Positions 36,901-45,055 of a DNA stretch of 64,000 nucleotides are shown here, one piece after another; positions within the stretch are counted from its first letter, which is position 1; every line of letters begins with the position of its first letter. The notes under the pieces were generated by a model. The model was not told where the DNA came from. It saw nothing but the letters and a program-made list of their open reading frames with translations, and ran no database searches. The stretch spans positions 1 to 64,000 of the forward strand of contig CANFOM010000007.1 of NCBI GenBank assembly GCA_947448725.1, written 5' to 3'. The translations under genes and the position numbers were made by a program. This DNA is from Bacteroidota bacterium (GTDB taxonomy: Bacteria > Bacteroidota > Bacteroidia > Chitinophagales > Chitinophagaceae).

Positions 36901-37259
36901 ACCGATACTCCTGTCTTCCATCCTCCCGCCCTTCCTGCTACACCAGCAGAAGATGTAATGTCTTTAAATTGCCAATTTCCCTTATTTAAATAAAGCTTAT
37001 TATCCGATTGATTCGAAGTAAAATATAGATCAATTAACCCATCATTATTAAAATCTCCTGCAGCTACTCCGCCACCATTATAAAAATACTCATAGGTTAT
37101 AATATTGGTTGCTGCAGTTTCTACTAATTTGTTATTAAAAGATATTCCCGTTTTTTCCTGACTTAAAGCAGTAAATTTTTTTAAATTTTGGGCATATAGA
37201 TAAGTAGTGAAACAAATAAATGAAATTAAAAAAGATATTTTTTTTAAAATTCGACTCAT
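33978..37259 (-). CDS. Secreted VCBS/FG-GAP repeat protein with ASPIC/UnbV domain (CRTAC1-like)
   Basis: The 1093-residue protein has a signal peptide (MSRILKKISFL.. to YLYAQ, about 24 residues) and about a dozen calcium-binding DxNxDGxxD loops (for example DFNNDGLIDLYF, DYDKDGDLDLFV, DINKDGKTDIYI) that build beta-propellers. One ASPIC/UnbV segment lies mid-protein (NAIGAKAIVYTASG to IVVQWPNKTSS). No catalytic domain is seen. The open frame extends to a TTG at 37298; ATG 37259 is chosen for the signal peptide. Probably a surface glycan-binding or scaffold protein of the SusC/SusD locus. Confidence 0.88.
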   Translation of the reverse strand: MSRILKKISFLISFICFTTYLYAQNLKKFTALSQEKTGISFNNKLVETAATNIITYEYFYNGGGVAAGDFNNDGLIDLYFTSNQSDNKLYLNKGNWQFKDITSSAGVAGRAGGWKTGVSVVDINGDGLLDIYVCYSGDVDGEKRANQMFINNGNLTFTDKAKQMGIADQGYTTQAAFFDYDKDGDLDLFVMNHNIKNLRNFDAAFVKKMIDPDAGDRLYENRNGVFIDVTERAGIISNPIGYGLGLNIADVNNDGWPDIYVSNDYVEEDYLYINNKDGTYTEQLRSALGHISYFSMGLDIADINNDGLADIFTLDMLPQDNRRQKLLFAPDNFELYNNMVGNGFYHQTMRNMLQLNNGNGTFSEIGQLAGVSNTDWSWSALLADFNNDGRKDLFVTNGYGRDMINRDFVKFYANERLKHVQGKKNDRMFLMLQGIQSTPTHNYIFENSNDYKFIDKSEEWGFEEPNFSHGAIYADLDNDGDLDLVVNKMNQVAGIYRNNTVESKTGGNFLNVSLKSKSNNRNAIGAKAIVYTASGIYCIENNPIHGFQSSMQIPLHFGFPDKKIDSIVVQWPNKTSSKKITSIPFNGNIELTEPNYGLTTNDDKIVEAPLFTLNENAVDYIHQQDSVNDFKVQPLLPNMISYAGPKMAYGDINKDGKTDIYICGNSEKSGALFIQTKDNQFVKSNQPALEILPKTEQAAALFFDADNDGDLDLYIVAGGFSESNAGVTYQDELYINNNGLFELSVNSLPHMQHIGSCVVSFDFDKDGDLDLFVGGRALPGKYPLPAKSILLMNDGKGKFTDETEILAPAFLSLGMVTDASWIKNNAKEKESLVVCGEWMPLTSFTFLEGSFKNNTKDLFAEPLKGWWNKLTFADMDHDGDLDLVAGNWGYNSQMKASDKEPVEMYYNDYDNNGSIDPILTYFINGVSYPMASRDELTDQITILRQKFPTYDSYADATIKDILTPEQLKSSNKLTANYFGTIWFENINGSYFKRELPIEANFAPVYSIMVNDFNKDGNNDILLFGNIEKARIKIGKIDANYGTLLTGDGKGHFKYLNQQISGLALKGAVRDAIKVNSGTILTTINNQAPVILNY

Positions 37260-37365
37260 AAAACCGAGTGTTTGATTGCAAAACAAAACCCAATACAAAT
37301 TAGTATTTTTTAAACAAAACTCCTAATAGAATAGGTTCATTAAAGTATGATTTTGGTTAAGGCAC

Positions 37366-37401
37366 AAAAAAAAAAATCGGATAGACTAGTCTACCCGATT
37401 T
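37366..37401 (-). terminator. Strong terminator between susD and the VCBS gene
   Basis: On the minus strand a stem of 14 positions with one mismatch (AAATCGG, mismatch, TAGACT and complement) is followed by a run of about 11 T. It lies 26 bases after the susD stop. It separates the transporter pair from the four downstream enzyme genes, which then need read-through or another promoter. Confidence 0.9.
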
Positions 37402-37426
37402 AATATAAACATTGCCAATTAAAATA

Positions 37427-38968
37427 TTATTTATCCCACCAAACTTTAGTTGCCCAATTGTTAGCGCCTTGTTTAGAAATAGCCGCATTTACGTTTTTAC
37501 CGTTCAATTGTGATTCACTTGAAGGATATTGAAAACGTCTAGGGATAACTCCATTGGAGTAGCCTGTAGTTGTAGCTGGAACCAATACTGGGTAGCCAGA
37601 ACGACGCCAGTTAGCATGCGCTTCATACTCATCTAATAAGGTAGCTATATAATATTGTTCATTAATAGCTTTCATTTTAGCATCAGTAGTTGAAGGGTAA
37701 GTTAAAGTAGTAGCAGTGTATGTATTTATATCACTTGCTTTAAATAGGCCTCCAAATGCTGAATTAGAGCCATTATCATACAATTTTAATTGATTGATAG
37801 AAGCGTTAACTCCGTCACGGAAATATTGCTCAGCACTACCTGTGCTAACCCAACCTCTTTCTTTTCCTTCTGCAAGCAATAACAAAGTTTCACCATAAGA
37901 AACTAAGATATTTGGAGCGTCAGCAACAACAAAATCAGATCTTAATTGAGAATACGATTCGATACCAGTTAATCCAGTTGGATCAATACCCACTTTTAAG
38001 CCTTTTTGTTTTTCAGCAGAATTATCTTCAACACCAATGGCACCAGCTGCCCCAGTTCTTACTACTGATAAAATTCCTAAACGTGGATCTGCATTTGTTT
38101 GCAATAATCCAATGAAAGTTGTAGAAAATTTAAAAGAGTTATTTGATAATTCACCTCTTGATCCATTGTAATAACCTAAAACGTGACTATTAGGATTGTC
38201 GTAACCAGAAGTTAAATGCTTAATTCTAAAAGCATCATCTATAGAAGTCATTACCCCGCCAGCGACAGCTTTACCAACAACTGAAGCGGCTGTAGTAGCG
38301 TCAACTTTTGATAAACGCATACCAGCACGTAACATCAATGAATAAGCTGCTTTTTTCCACAAAGTAGTATTCCCATTGTAACTTGTTATATCCCCTTTGA
38401 AAGGTTTAGCAGCATCAAAACCTTTAGCTGCAGCATCTAATTCAGCTACTATATCAGCATAAATGGCTTTTTGATCATCATACTTAGGTGAGAATACACC
38501 AGACAAATATCCATTTCCAGCTTCTGAATATGGAATATCACCATAAGAATCAGTCAAACGCATAAAAGCATAAGCCTTTAATATTCTAGCAGCGCTATTA
38601 TAGTTAACATCATTGGCTACTCCTTTTGTTTTAGCAACCAAGTTTACTAAATTCTTAATTGGATTTCCATAATAAGAATCCCATAATGATGAATTATAAC
38701 CTTCATCAAATTTGTAACGATGCCCTTGATCCCAACTAGTAGAAGCAAAGTGTTGAATAAATTGACTATTGTAAATCAAGTTTGTTCTCCATGCTTCATA
38801 CTCACCACCAGAAACACCCATAATTGTGTTTGTAAATAGTAAGTCGCTAGACAAATCATTAACACTTGTTGGACTAATGTTGACTGCTTCAAATTCCTTG
38901 GTACAACCTGTAATACTAATTGATGCAATTAGTAAGCTGTATATGTATTTATTTATTTTCATTTTCAT
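37427..38968 (-). CDS. susD: SusD/RagB-family nutrient-binding lipoprotein
   Basis: The 513-residue outer-membrane lipoprotein has a signal peptide with lipobox SITGC (Cys22). The mature part matches the SusD-like type 2 (RagB) group with ILKAYAFMRLTDSYGDIPYSEA, the TPR-like helical block characteristic of the family. It caps the TonB-dependent SusC channel and binds the glycan on the cell surface. Follows susC by 34 bases. ATG codons at 38968 and 38962 are both possible. Confidence 0.93.
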   Translation of the reverse strand: MKMKINKYIYSLLIASISITGCTKEFEAVNISPTSVNDLSSDLLFTNTIMGVSGGEYEAWRTNLIYNSQFIQHFASTSWDQGHRYKFDEGYNSSLWDSYYGNPIKNLVNLVAKTKGVANDVNYNSAARILKAYAFMRLTDSYGDIPYSEAGNGYLSGVFSPKYDDQKAIYADIVAELDAAAKGFDAAKPFKGDITSYNGNTTLWKKAAYSLMLRAGMRLSKVDATTAASVVGKAVAGGVMTSIDDAFRIKHLTSGYDNPNSHVLGYYNGSRGELSNNSFKFSTTFIGLLQTNADPRLGILSVVRTGAAGAIGVEDNSAEKQKGLKVGIDPTGLTGIESYSQLRSDFVVADAPNILVSYGETLLLLAEGKERGWVSTGSAEQYFRDGVNASINQLKLYDNGSNSAFGGLFKASDINTYTATTLTYPSTTDAKMKAINEQYYIATLLDEYEAHANWRRSGYPVLVPATTTGYSNGVIPRRFQYPSSESQLNGKNVNAAISKQGANNWATKVWWDK

Positions 38969-39002
38969 AATTTTTTAATTACTAAGGATAATTTTTATCA
39001 GA

Positions 39003-42000
39003 TTAGAATTTAAGATTTAAATTAACACCAAAAGAACGAACTGGAGGTGCACCATACCATTCTAAACCTTGCGCATTACCTGCATTGTAGTTTGATTCAG
39101 GATCAATGTTTGGTGTATTCTTGCTAATGATTAACAAGTTACGTCCAACGATAGAAACCGAAGCTCCTTTGAAAGGCAATTTGCCTAAATCCTTCGTAGG
39201 AATATTATAGCTTAAAATGATTTGACGAAGTTTGATAAAATCAGACTTGTAAACAAATGGTGTTGAAATATTCAACGCAATGCTTTGATAATAATCTTGA
39301 GCTGGAACACTTATTGCATTTTTAGATCCAGTAGCTTGATCAATACCAGCACCTACTACTCCACCTTCACGTCCAGGAAGTGTTTCTAAAGACTTACCTC
39401 TGTACATTGCGAAGTCATTAGTACCAGAATAGATATAACCACCAAATTTACCATCAATTAAGAATTCAAAATTGAAATTGCCATAATGGAAAGAGTTATT
39501 AATACCCATTGTATATGGAGAAACGCCAGATCCAACTGCGATTAATTCACCTCTTTGTGCTTTACCAGCATTTAATAAAATTTCACCAGAAGCATTTCTT
39601 TTGTAATCAAAAGCCATAATTTGACCAAATGGCTTTCCAACAAGATGATGTATGGAAGCAGTCATAGAACGAGCTTGGTCTACACCAGCGTCAGTAATTT
39701 GATCAGAGATTTTGTCAATATTACTTTTGTTATAACCTAAGTTATAAGAAACATCCCAAGAAAATTTTGAATTTTTAATAGGAGTACCAGTTAATAATAA
39801 CTCAGCACCACTATTTGAAACTTCACCAACGTTAATCAAAACGCTACCGTAACCAGATGTTCCAGAAATTTGACTTCCTATGATATCGTTAGTTGTTTTC
39901 TTACTATATAAAGTGAAATCGATGCCGAATCTGCTGTCAAACATTCTTGACTCGATACCAACCTCTTGAGAAGTTACTTTATAAGGCAATAAATTTTTGT
40001 TAGGAATTGTTCCAGTCCCAATGCCTCCCATACCTAAACCAGAAAAAGTAGTTCCATTTAAGCTATAAGGAAGGTTCAAACCATAAGGACTACGGTCACC
40101 TCCTACTACAGCCCATGAAGCTCTTGCTTTAGCATAGTTAATGAAATCAGGTAATTTAATGGCTTCTGAGATAATATAACTTACCGCAGCAGATGGATAC
40201 AAGATTGACCAATTAGTTGGTGACAAAGTTGAATACCAATCGTTTCTTCCTGTAACTGTTACATACAAGTATTTATTGTAAGAAACCTCCGCAGATCCGA
40301 AAGCAGAATGAATTCTTTTTTCGTAGTAGCTATAATCAGTCCATTTGTCTTTCATATTATTTATATAATAGAAATTAGGAACTAATAAATTATTACCACC
40401 AAAAGCTTGCCCTTCATCAATATTTTGCATCATGTTACCCCCTGCAAGCGCATCTAATTTAATTTTAGAAGTCAAGTCTTTTTGAATTCCTACGATCAAT
40501 TCACTATTGAATTCTCTAAAACGATTCGTACCTCTGTTCATTGAACCACCAGAAGTATATTGAGTGTATTGAGGCTCCATTGAGAAACTTGCTCTTGTAT
40601 ATTGATCAGTTGCAACTCTACCTCTTACATAAATATCTTTACTAATATTATATCTTGATTCAATACTTGCGATTAAACGATCTCTTGAATCTTCTTCATG
40701 AAAGTTTTCAACTGCCCAATAAGGGTTAGTTACATATTCATTTCCGTTGAATTTGGCTTCACCACCTGTAACTGGATCTAACTTACTAGTTTGGAAAGTT
40801 GCTTGATCCCAACTTGTTGGCATGATGCCAATAGTGAAATTCGCGTTTCCTGGAGAATCAGACAAACGTGGTCTGTTTCTAGCTCTTTCTCTTACATATC
40901 TAGCACTTACATTAATTGATAAATTATCAACTGGAGTCATGCCTAAATTAAGTGAAAAGTTATTTCTTCTTAAAGTAGAATTTGGAATAACACTTGTGTT
41001 ATTCATATCTGCAATTGTAAAGTTGTAAGTCATTTTATCAGAACCACCATAAAAAGCAGCAGAGTTGTTTAAATTGGTTCCACTTTTGTAAAAATCAGTC
41101 ATGTTGTTTTTTTGTGCAACATACGGACGGGATTTACCATCCCATTGCATTACACTTGTACCATCTAATTTTCCACCCCAGCTATTTAAGTTAATGCCAT
41201 TAGCATCACTTTGTGTAATTGGTTTTACACCACTGTTTCCATGTCCATATTGATATTGCCAGTCAGTATAATCAACTACTGATTCAACAACTGTATTGCT
41301 ATTTACTTCAATGCCTAAGCCTTTTCTCTTAGAACCTTTCTTAGTAGTAATCAAGATTACCCCAGCAGATGCTCTTGCACCATAAAGTGCAGCAGCGTTA
41401 CCACCTTTTAACACAGATACTGTTTCAATCTCATCAGGGTTAATCATTTGTACTCCATCCCCAGCATCACTTCCTCCCCACATACCAGCAGAACCTCTGT
41501 TGCTATTATCAATAGGCATACCATCTACAACATACAATGGTTGGTTGTTGTCAGAGATTGAAGTATTACCTCTTAATATAACTCGAGTAGATCCACCAGC
41601 ACCAGTTGCTGTAGAAGTAACATTTAAACCGGCAACTTTACCAACAAGGCTTGTTACCACGCTATTTGATCTCGCTTGTGTAAGTTCGTCGCCTTTAACT
41701 TCCGTTAAAGCATAACCTAAAGCTTTCTTTTCTTTCTTGATACCCAATGCAGTAACTACTACATCGGCAAGTTCGCCAACTTGTGCCGTCAATACAACAT
41801 TCACTGTATTTTGACCAGCTGCAACTTGAACATCTTTGTTTACAAAGCCTACAGAAGAAACTTCTAAGACTAATTTTCCAGCAGGTGCGTTAAAACTAAA
41901 TACACCATCTGTATTTGTAATAGTTGCATTTTTTGCACCCTTTACTTTTACAGTAGCAGAAACAATCCCTTGATTGTCAGAGCTTGTAACTTTACCGGAG

Positions 42001-42089
42001 AGCTGACGCGTTTGTGCAAATGTAATTGCACAAATACCTAAAACTCCACAGGTAGTAAGTAGAATTCGTTTCATGATGAATTTTCTCAT
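39003..42089 (-). CDS. susC: SusC/RagA TonB-linked outer-membrane protein
   Basis: The 1028-residue receptor has a signal peptide (MKRILLTTCGVLGICAITFAQ). A carboxypeptidase-regulatory-like domain comes next (about 30-105, GKVTSSDNQGIVSATVKVKG). A plug domain follows, with VVVTALGIKKEKKALGYA and VLRGNTSISDNNQPLYVVDG, then a beta-barrel ending in VRSFGVNLNLKF. Energised by TonB, it imports oligosaccharides captured by SusD. Start is ATG 42089 or 42074. Divergent regulation: a LacI-family gene lies upstream on the same strand, and direct repeats lie in the leader. Confidence 0.95.
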   Translation of the reverse strand: MRKFIMKRILLTTCGVLGICAITFAQTRQLSGKVTSSDNQGIVSATVKVKGAKNATITNTDGVFSFNAPAGKLVLEVSSVGFVNKDVQVAAGQNTVNVVLTAQVGELADVVVTALGIKKEKKALGYALTEVKGDELTQARSNSVVTSLVGKVAGLNVTSTATGAGGSTRVILRGNTSISDNNQPLYVVDGMPIDNSNRGSAGMWGGSDAGDGVQMINPDEIETVSVLKGGNAAALYGARASAGVILITTKKGSKRKGLGIEVNSNTVVESVVDYTDWQYQYGHGNSGVKPITQSDANGINLNSWGGKLDGTSVMQWDGKSRPYVAQKNNMTDFYKSGTNLNNSAAFYGGSDKMTYNFTIADMNNTSVIPNSTLRRNNFSLNLGMTPVDNLSINVSARYVRERARNRPRLSDSPGNANFTIGIMPTSWDQATFQTSKLDPVTGGEAKFNGNEYVTNPYWAVENFHEEDSRDRLIASIESRYNISKDIYVRGRVATDQYTRASFSMEPQYTQYTSGGSMNRGTNRFREFNSELIVGIQKDLTSKIKLDALAGGNMMQNIDEGQAFGGNNLLVPNFYYINNMKDKWTDYSYYEKRIHSAFGSAEVSYNKYLYVTVTGRNDWYSTLSPTNWSILYPSAAVSYIISEAIKLPDFINYAKARASWAVVGGDRSPYGLNLPYSLNGTTFSGLGMGGIGTGTIPNKNLLPYKVTSQEVGIESRMFDSRFGIDFTLYSKKTTNDIIGSQISGTSGYGSVLINVGEVSNSGAELLLTGTPIKNSKFSWDVSYNLGYNKSNIDKISDQITDAGVDQARSMTASIHHLVGKPFGQIMAFDYKRNASGEILLNAGKAQRGELIAVGSGVSPYTMGINNSFHYGNFNFEFLIDGKFGGYIYSGTNDFAMYRGKSLETLPGREGGVVGAGIDQATGSKNAISVPAQDYYQSIALNISTPFVYKSDFIKLRQIILSYNIPTKDLGKLPFKGASVSIVGRNLLIISKNTPNIDPESNYNAGNAQGLEWYGAPPVRSFGVNLNLKF

Positions 42090-42103
42090 AATAAATTGAT
42101 TTG

Positions 42104-42172
42104 GTTTAAATTCGTTTAAATCTGTTTAATTAGTTTATCGTTTTAGCAAATAAAACAACTAACTAATGTTAG
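42104..42172 (-). promoter_or_regulatory. susC control region with 10-bp direct repeats and an inverted repeat
   Basis: Three copies of GTTTAAATTC-like decamers lie exactly 10 bp apart at 42104, 42114 and 42124. Beyond them is a near-consensus minus-7 on the minus strand (TTTATTTG, 42154 to 42147) and an inverted repeat CTAAC-TAAT-GTTAG (42159-42172). The repeats would lie just downstream of the transcription start, on one face of the helix, a good place for a LacI-type roadblock. Confidence 0.5.
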
Positions 42173-42205
42173 ATAAAAATATAACAATTATTTAATAAAA
42201 CAAAA

Positions 42206-43216
42206 TTATACCGATTTTCTAAAAATCAGACTTGGGCTAATATTTTTTTGAATAAGCTGACTCCCCTCCCCTTGAATTAAGTGCAAAAGAGCTTTAATTG
42301 ATTCATTTGCAAGCAGTTGTATTGGTTGTGCCACAACAGAAATACCAGGTTCCATTAGTTTAAATAAATCATGGTCGTCAAAACTCACTAGCCCATAATC
42401 TCCTGGCACTTTCAATTTTTTGGATCTAATATATTCTATACCAAGAATTCCCAAATAATTGGTGCCAAAAAATAAGGCATCCACTTTTGGGTTTTGTTTT
42501 AAAAATTGGTCAAGCAGAAGTATCTTATCCTCATTGGTACTTTCGTAAGGAAATTCTAAAACATAGGATGGAAACTCTTTTTTTGTAAAATCTTTTAAGG
42601 CTTTTTTATATCCCTTCAATCTGTTTTGCATTTGATTCATTGGACTTGTAATAGTAATAAATGCAATATTTTTATATCCTTTTTGAATCAAATGATTCGT
42701 CATTTCAAAAGCCCCTTTTAAATTATCAAGTACCACATAATTTGAATTTAAACCGGGAAAATATCGATCAAATAATACTAGTGGCTTATTACTTTTTATT
42801 AACTGCTCTATAATTGGCTTACAACTTAATGTGGGTGTTATAATGAGTCCTTCTACCTGCTGATGTTCCATCATTTCAATTAAATCTAAAGCTCTTTGCC
42901 CATCATTATCTGTACTAGCAGAGATTAATTTATAGCCGCTTTTATAAGCGGTTTGCTCAATTGTCTTATAAATGGTTCCAAAAAAATTATTACTTACATC
43001 CTCCAAAATTAACCCTATGGTTGTACTTTTTCCAGTTCTTAAACTTCTGGCAATAATGTTTGGTTGATAATTGTGTTTTTTTATTACTGCTTTAACACGT
43101 TCTACCACCGCATCACTTATTCTACCTTTCTTTGATTTATTATTGATAACTAAAGACACCGTTGTTATTGAAACACCAGCATCTTTTGCTATGTCTTTGA
43201 GGGAAACCTTATTCAT
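42206..43216 (-). CDS. LacI-family transcriptional regulator
   Basis: The 336-residue protein starts with a LacI helix-turn-helix (VSLKDIAKDAGVSITTVSLVINNKSK, about 3-27) and hinge helix (NIIARSLRTGKS). A periplasmic-binding-protein-like sugar domain follows (TIGLILEDVSNNFFG to ARPIQLLANESI-like C terminus). It is directly upstream of susC with a 116-base gap and probably senses a sugar released by the locus. It may repress or activate; the direct repeats before susC are candidate operators. Confidence 0.92.
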   Translation of the reverse strand: MNKVSLKDIAKDAGVSITTVSLVINNKSKKGRISDAVVERVKAVIKKHNYQPNIIARSLRTGKSTTIGLILEDVSNNFFGTIYKTIEQTAYKSGYKLISASTDNDGQRALDLIEMMEHQQVEGLIITPTLSCKPIIEQLIKSNKPLVLFDRYFPGLNSNYVVLDNLKGAFEMTNHLIQKGYKNIAFITITSPMNQMQNRLKGYKKALKDFTKKEFPSYVLEFPYESTNEDKILLLDQFLKQNPKVDALFFGTNYLGILGIEYIRSKKLKVPGDYGLVSFDDHDLFKLMEPGISVVAQPIQLLANESIKALLHLIQGEGSQLIQKNISPSLIFRKSV

Positions 43217-43523
43217 AAATAATCTATACTATCAATAACAATATACATATTTTTTTTATTGAATGAGAAATAAAAAAGTTAAAAATTTAACAGCCTTTTT
43301 TAAAGTCCCCAAACCATTACTATCAAAAGTGTATCAAAACTCCTTTTTTATTGCATTTGACATATTAAAAACTTAAAATTAGCTAGGGGGTAATTAAGGC
43401 AAACTCAATGTGGCAATTATTACTGAATTTTTTAAGAAAATGGGTGTCAAATCTAATATTTTAGCTAATAAGAAATAACTTTAATAGAATCATTATTTTT
43501 TTTATAAATACTATAATAAGCTT
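43217..43523. other. Intergenic region between lacI and pxpB
   Basis: This 307-base AT-rich gap holds the divergent starts of the LacI gene and the 5-oxoprolinase genes. No gene is seen. The only promoter-like match is TGCATTTG at about 43352-43359 (seven of eight positions of TAnnTTTG). No terminator or palindrome stands out. Confidence 0.5.
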
Positions 43524-44273
43524 GTGGAAGTTGAATTATCATTTAATCATAGTTTGAATTATTTAGGCGACCATGCTGTGGTACTTTCATTTGATGTTGA
43601 AATGAATGATTCCTCATTAAACTATGTAAATAAAATTGCTACCGCTTTAAATATTTTTAAAAATAAATATACTTGGATAAAAGATATAATTCCTGCCTAC
43701 CAAACTATTACCATTGTATACGATATTTACGATTATTACTTAACTGAAAAAGTAGAGCCTGTTCTTTTATTTAAAAAAATAATACCGCCCCTTATAGCAG
43801 AAGCATCTGCCAATTTTACTTTAAATACAATTACCGAAGTTATTAGCGTTCCGGTTTGTTACGACATAGAATTTGGTATTGATTTAAAAGAATTAGCCAG
43901 AACAAAAAATATTAGTATTGAAGCGCTTATTCAACTGCATTGTAATACTATATACACAGTTTACTACTTGGGCTTTATGCCAGGCTTCGCCTACATGGGT
44001 AAAGTTCCAGAAAAAATTCAAACAGCCAGACATGCAAAACCAAGAATGAAAGTTTATGCAGGAAGTATAGGTATAGCGGGGCTACAAACAGGAATTTATC
44101 CAACAGACAGCCCCGGGGGTTGGCAAATAATTGGAAGAACACCACTCAAAATTTTTGACCCCCATCCTTCTAAGTTGGCACTTTTTAAAACCGGAGACCG
44201 GATCCAATTTTATTCCATAAACATTGAAGAATTTAATATTGAATTAGCAAAACAGACAACTCCTATAAATTAA
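43524..44273 (+). CDS. pxpB: 5-oxoprolinase subunit PxpB
   Basis: The 249-residue protein matches the KipI/PxpB family: NYLGDHAVVLSF near the start, YLGFMPGFAYMGKVPE and GGWQIIGRTPLKIFDP toward the C terminus. Together with PxpC it forms the ATP-dependent kinase part of 5-oxoprolinase, with PxpA as the hydrolase. Product is glutamate. No ATG fits the N terminus; GTG 43524 (MEVELSFNHSL) is the best start. First gene of the five-gene rightward cluster, six bases before the next gene. Confidence 0.9.
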   Translation: MEVELSFNHSLNYLGDHAVVLSFDVEMNDSSLNYVNKIATALNIFKNKYTWIKDIIPAYQTITIVYDIYDYYLTEKVEPVLLFKKIIPPLIAEASANFTLNTITEVISVPVCYDIEFGIDLKELARTKNISIEALIQLHCNTIYTVYYLGFMPGFAYMGKVPEKIQTARHAKPRMKVYAGSIGIAGLQTGIYPTDSPGGWQIIGRTPLKIFDPHPSKLALFKTGDRIQFYSINIEEFNIELAKQTTPIN

Positions 44274-44278
44274 AATAT

Positions 44279-45028
44279 ATGGCAATAATTTCTTTCTACT
44301 CCGCTACAACCTGGTGTATCATTTTGTTCGCTTCTTTTGCAATTGGATTAGGCAAAGCAGGACTTAAAGGAATAGACATGTTAAGTGTAACTTTAATGGC
44401 TTTTGTTTTTGGTGGCAAAGCTTCCACTGGAATTGTATTACCACTTTTGTGCCTTTCAGATATCGCTGCAGTGAGTTATTACAATAGACATGCCCAATGG
44501 AACCATTTTTGGAAAATTACACCATGGATGATTGTAGGAATTTTAATTGGAATATTCTTAGGTAAGGATATGAACGAAATTGTTTTTAGAAAAATTATGG
44601 CAATCATTATTCTTTTAACTATAGTTATCATCTTATTAATGGAGTTAAGGAAATCTACATCTATTCCTAAAAATCCCTTATTTGTAGCTAGTACTGGTTT
44701 GGCTGCGGGCATTAGTACCATGCTAGGAAACTTAGCAGGTGCTTTTTCTAATTTATATTTTTTGGCCATGCGATTAGAAAAAAATGACTTTATAGGAACC
44801 GCTGCTTGGATATTTCTTATTATGAATTTATTTAAGCTGCCTTTCCAGATTTTTTATTGGAAAAATATATCAATACAAAGTATTCAAATTGATGCAATGC
44901 TTATACCTGCTTTAGCTATCGGATTTTTTTCAGGTTTAAAATTGGTAAACAAAGTAAAGGAAATGCATTATCGAAAACTTATTATTGCTTTAACATTAAT
45001 AGGCTCTTTATTTATGCTTTTCAAATAA
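44279..45028 (+). CDS. TauE/SafE (TSUP) family permease
   Basis: A 249-residue membrane protein with about eight hydrophobic helices and the two-fold TSUP layout: FAIGLGKAGLKGIDM in the first half and TGLAAGISTMLGNLAGAF in the second. Family members export sulfite, sulfonates or small organic acids. It is inserted between pxpB and pxpC (gaps of 5 and 27 bases) and is probably expressed with them. A link to 5-oxoproline transport is inferred from context only. Confidence 0.82.
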   Translation: MAIISFYSATTWCIILFASFAIGLGKAGLKGIDMLSVTLMAFVFGGKASTGIVLPLLCLSDIAAVSYYNRHAQWNHFWKITPWMIVGILIGIFLGKDMNEIVFRKIMAIIILLTIVIILLMELRKSTSIPKNPLFVASTGLAAGISTMLGNLAGAFSNLYFLAMRLEKNDFIGTAAWIFLIMNLFKLPFQIFYWKNISIQSIQIDAMLIPALAIGFFSGLKLVNKVKEMHYRKLIIALTLIGSLFMLFK

Positions 45029-45055
45029 AGTTCAATCAACCATTTATCTAAGTAC

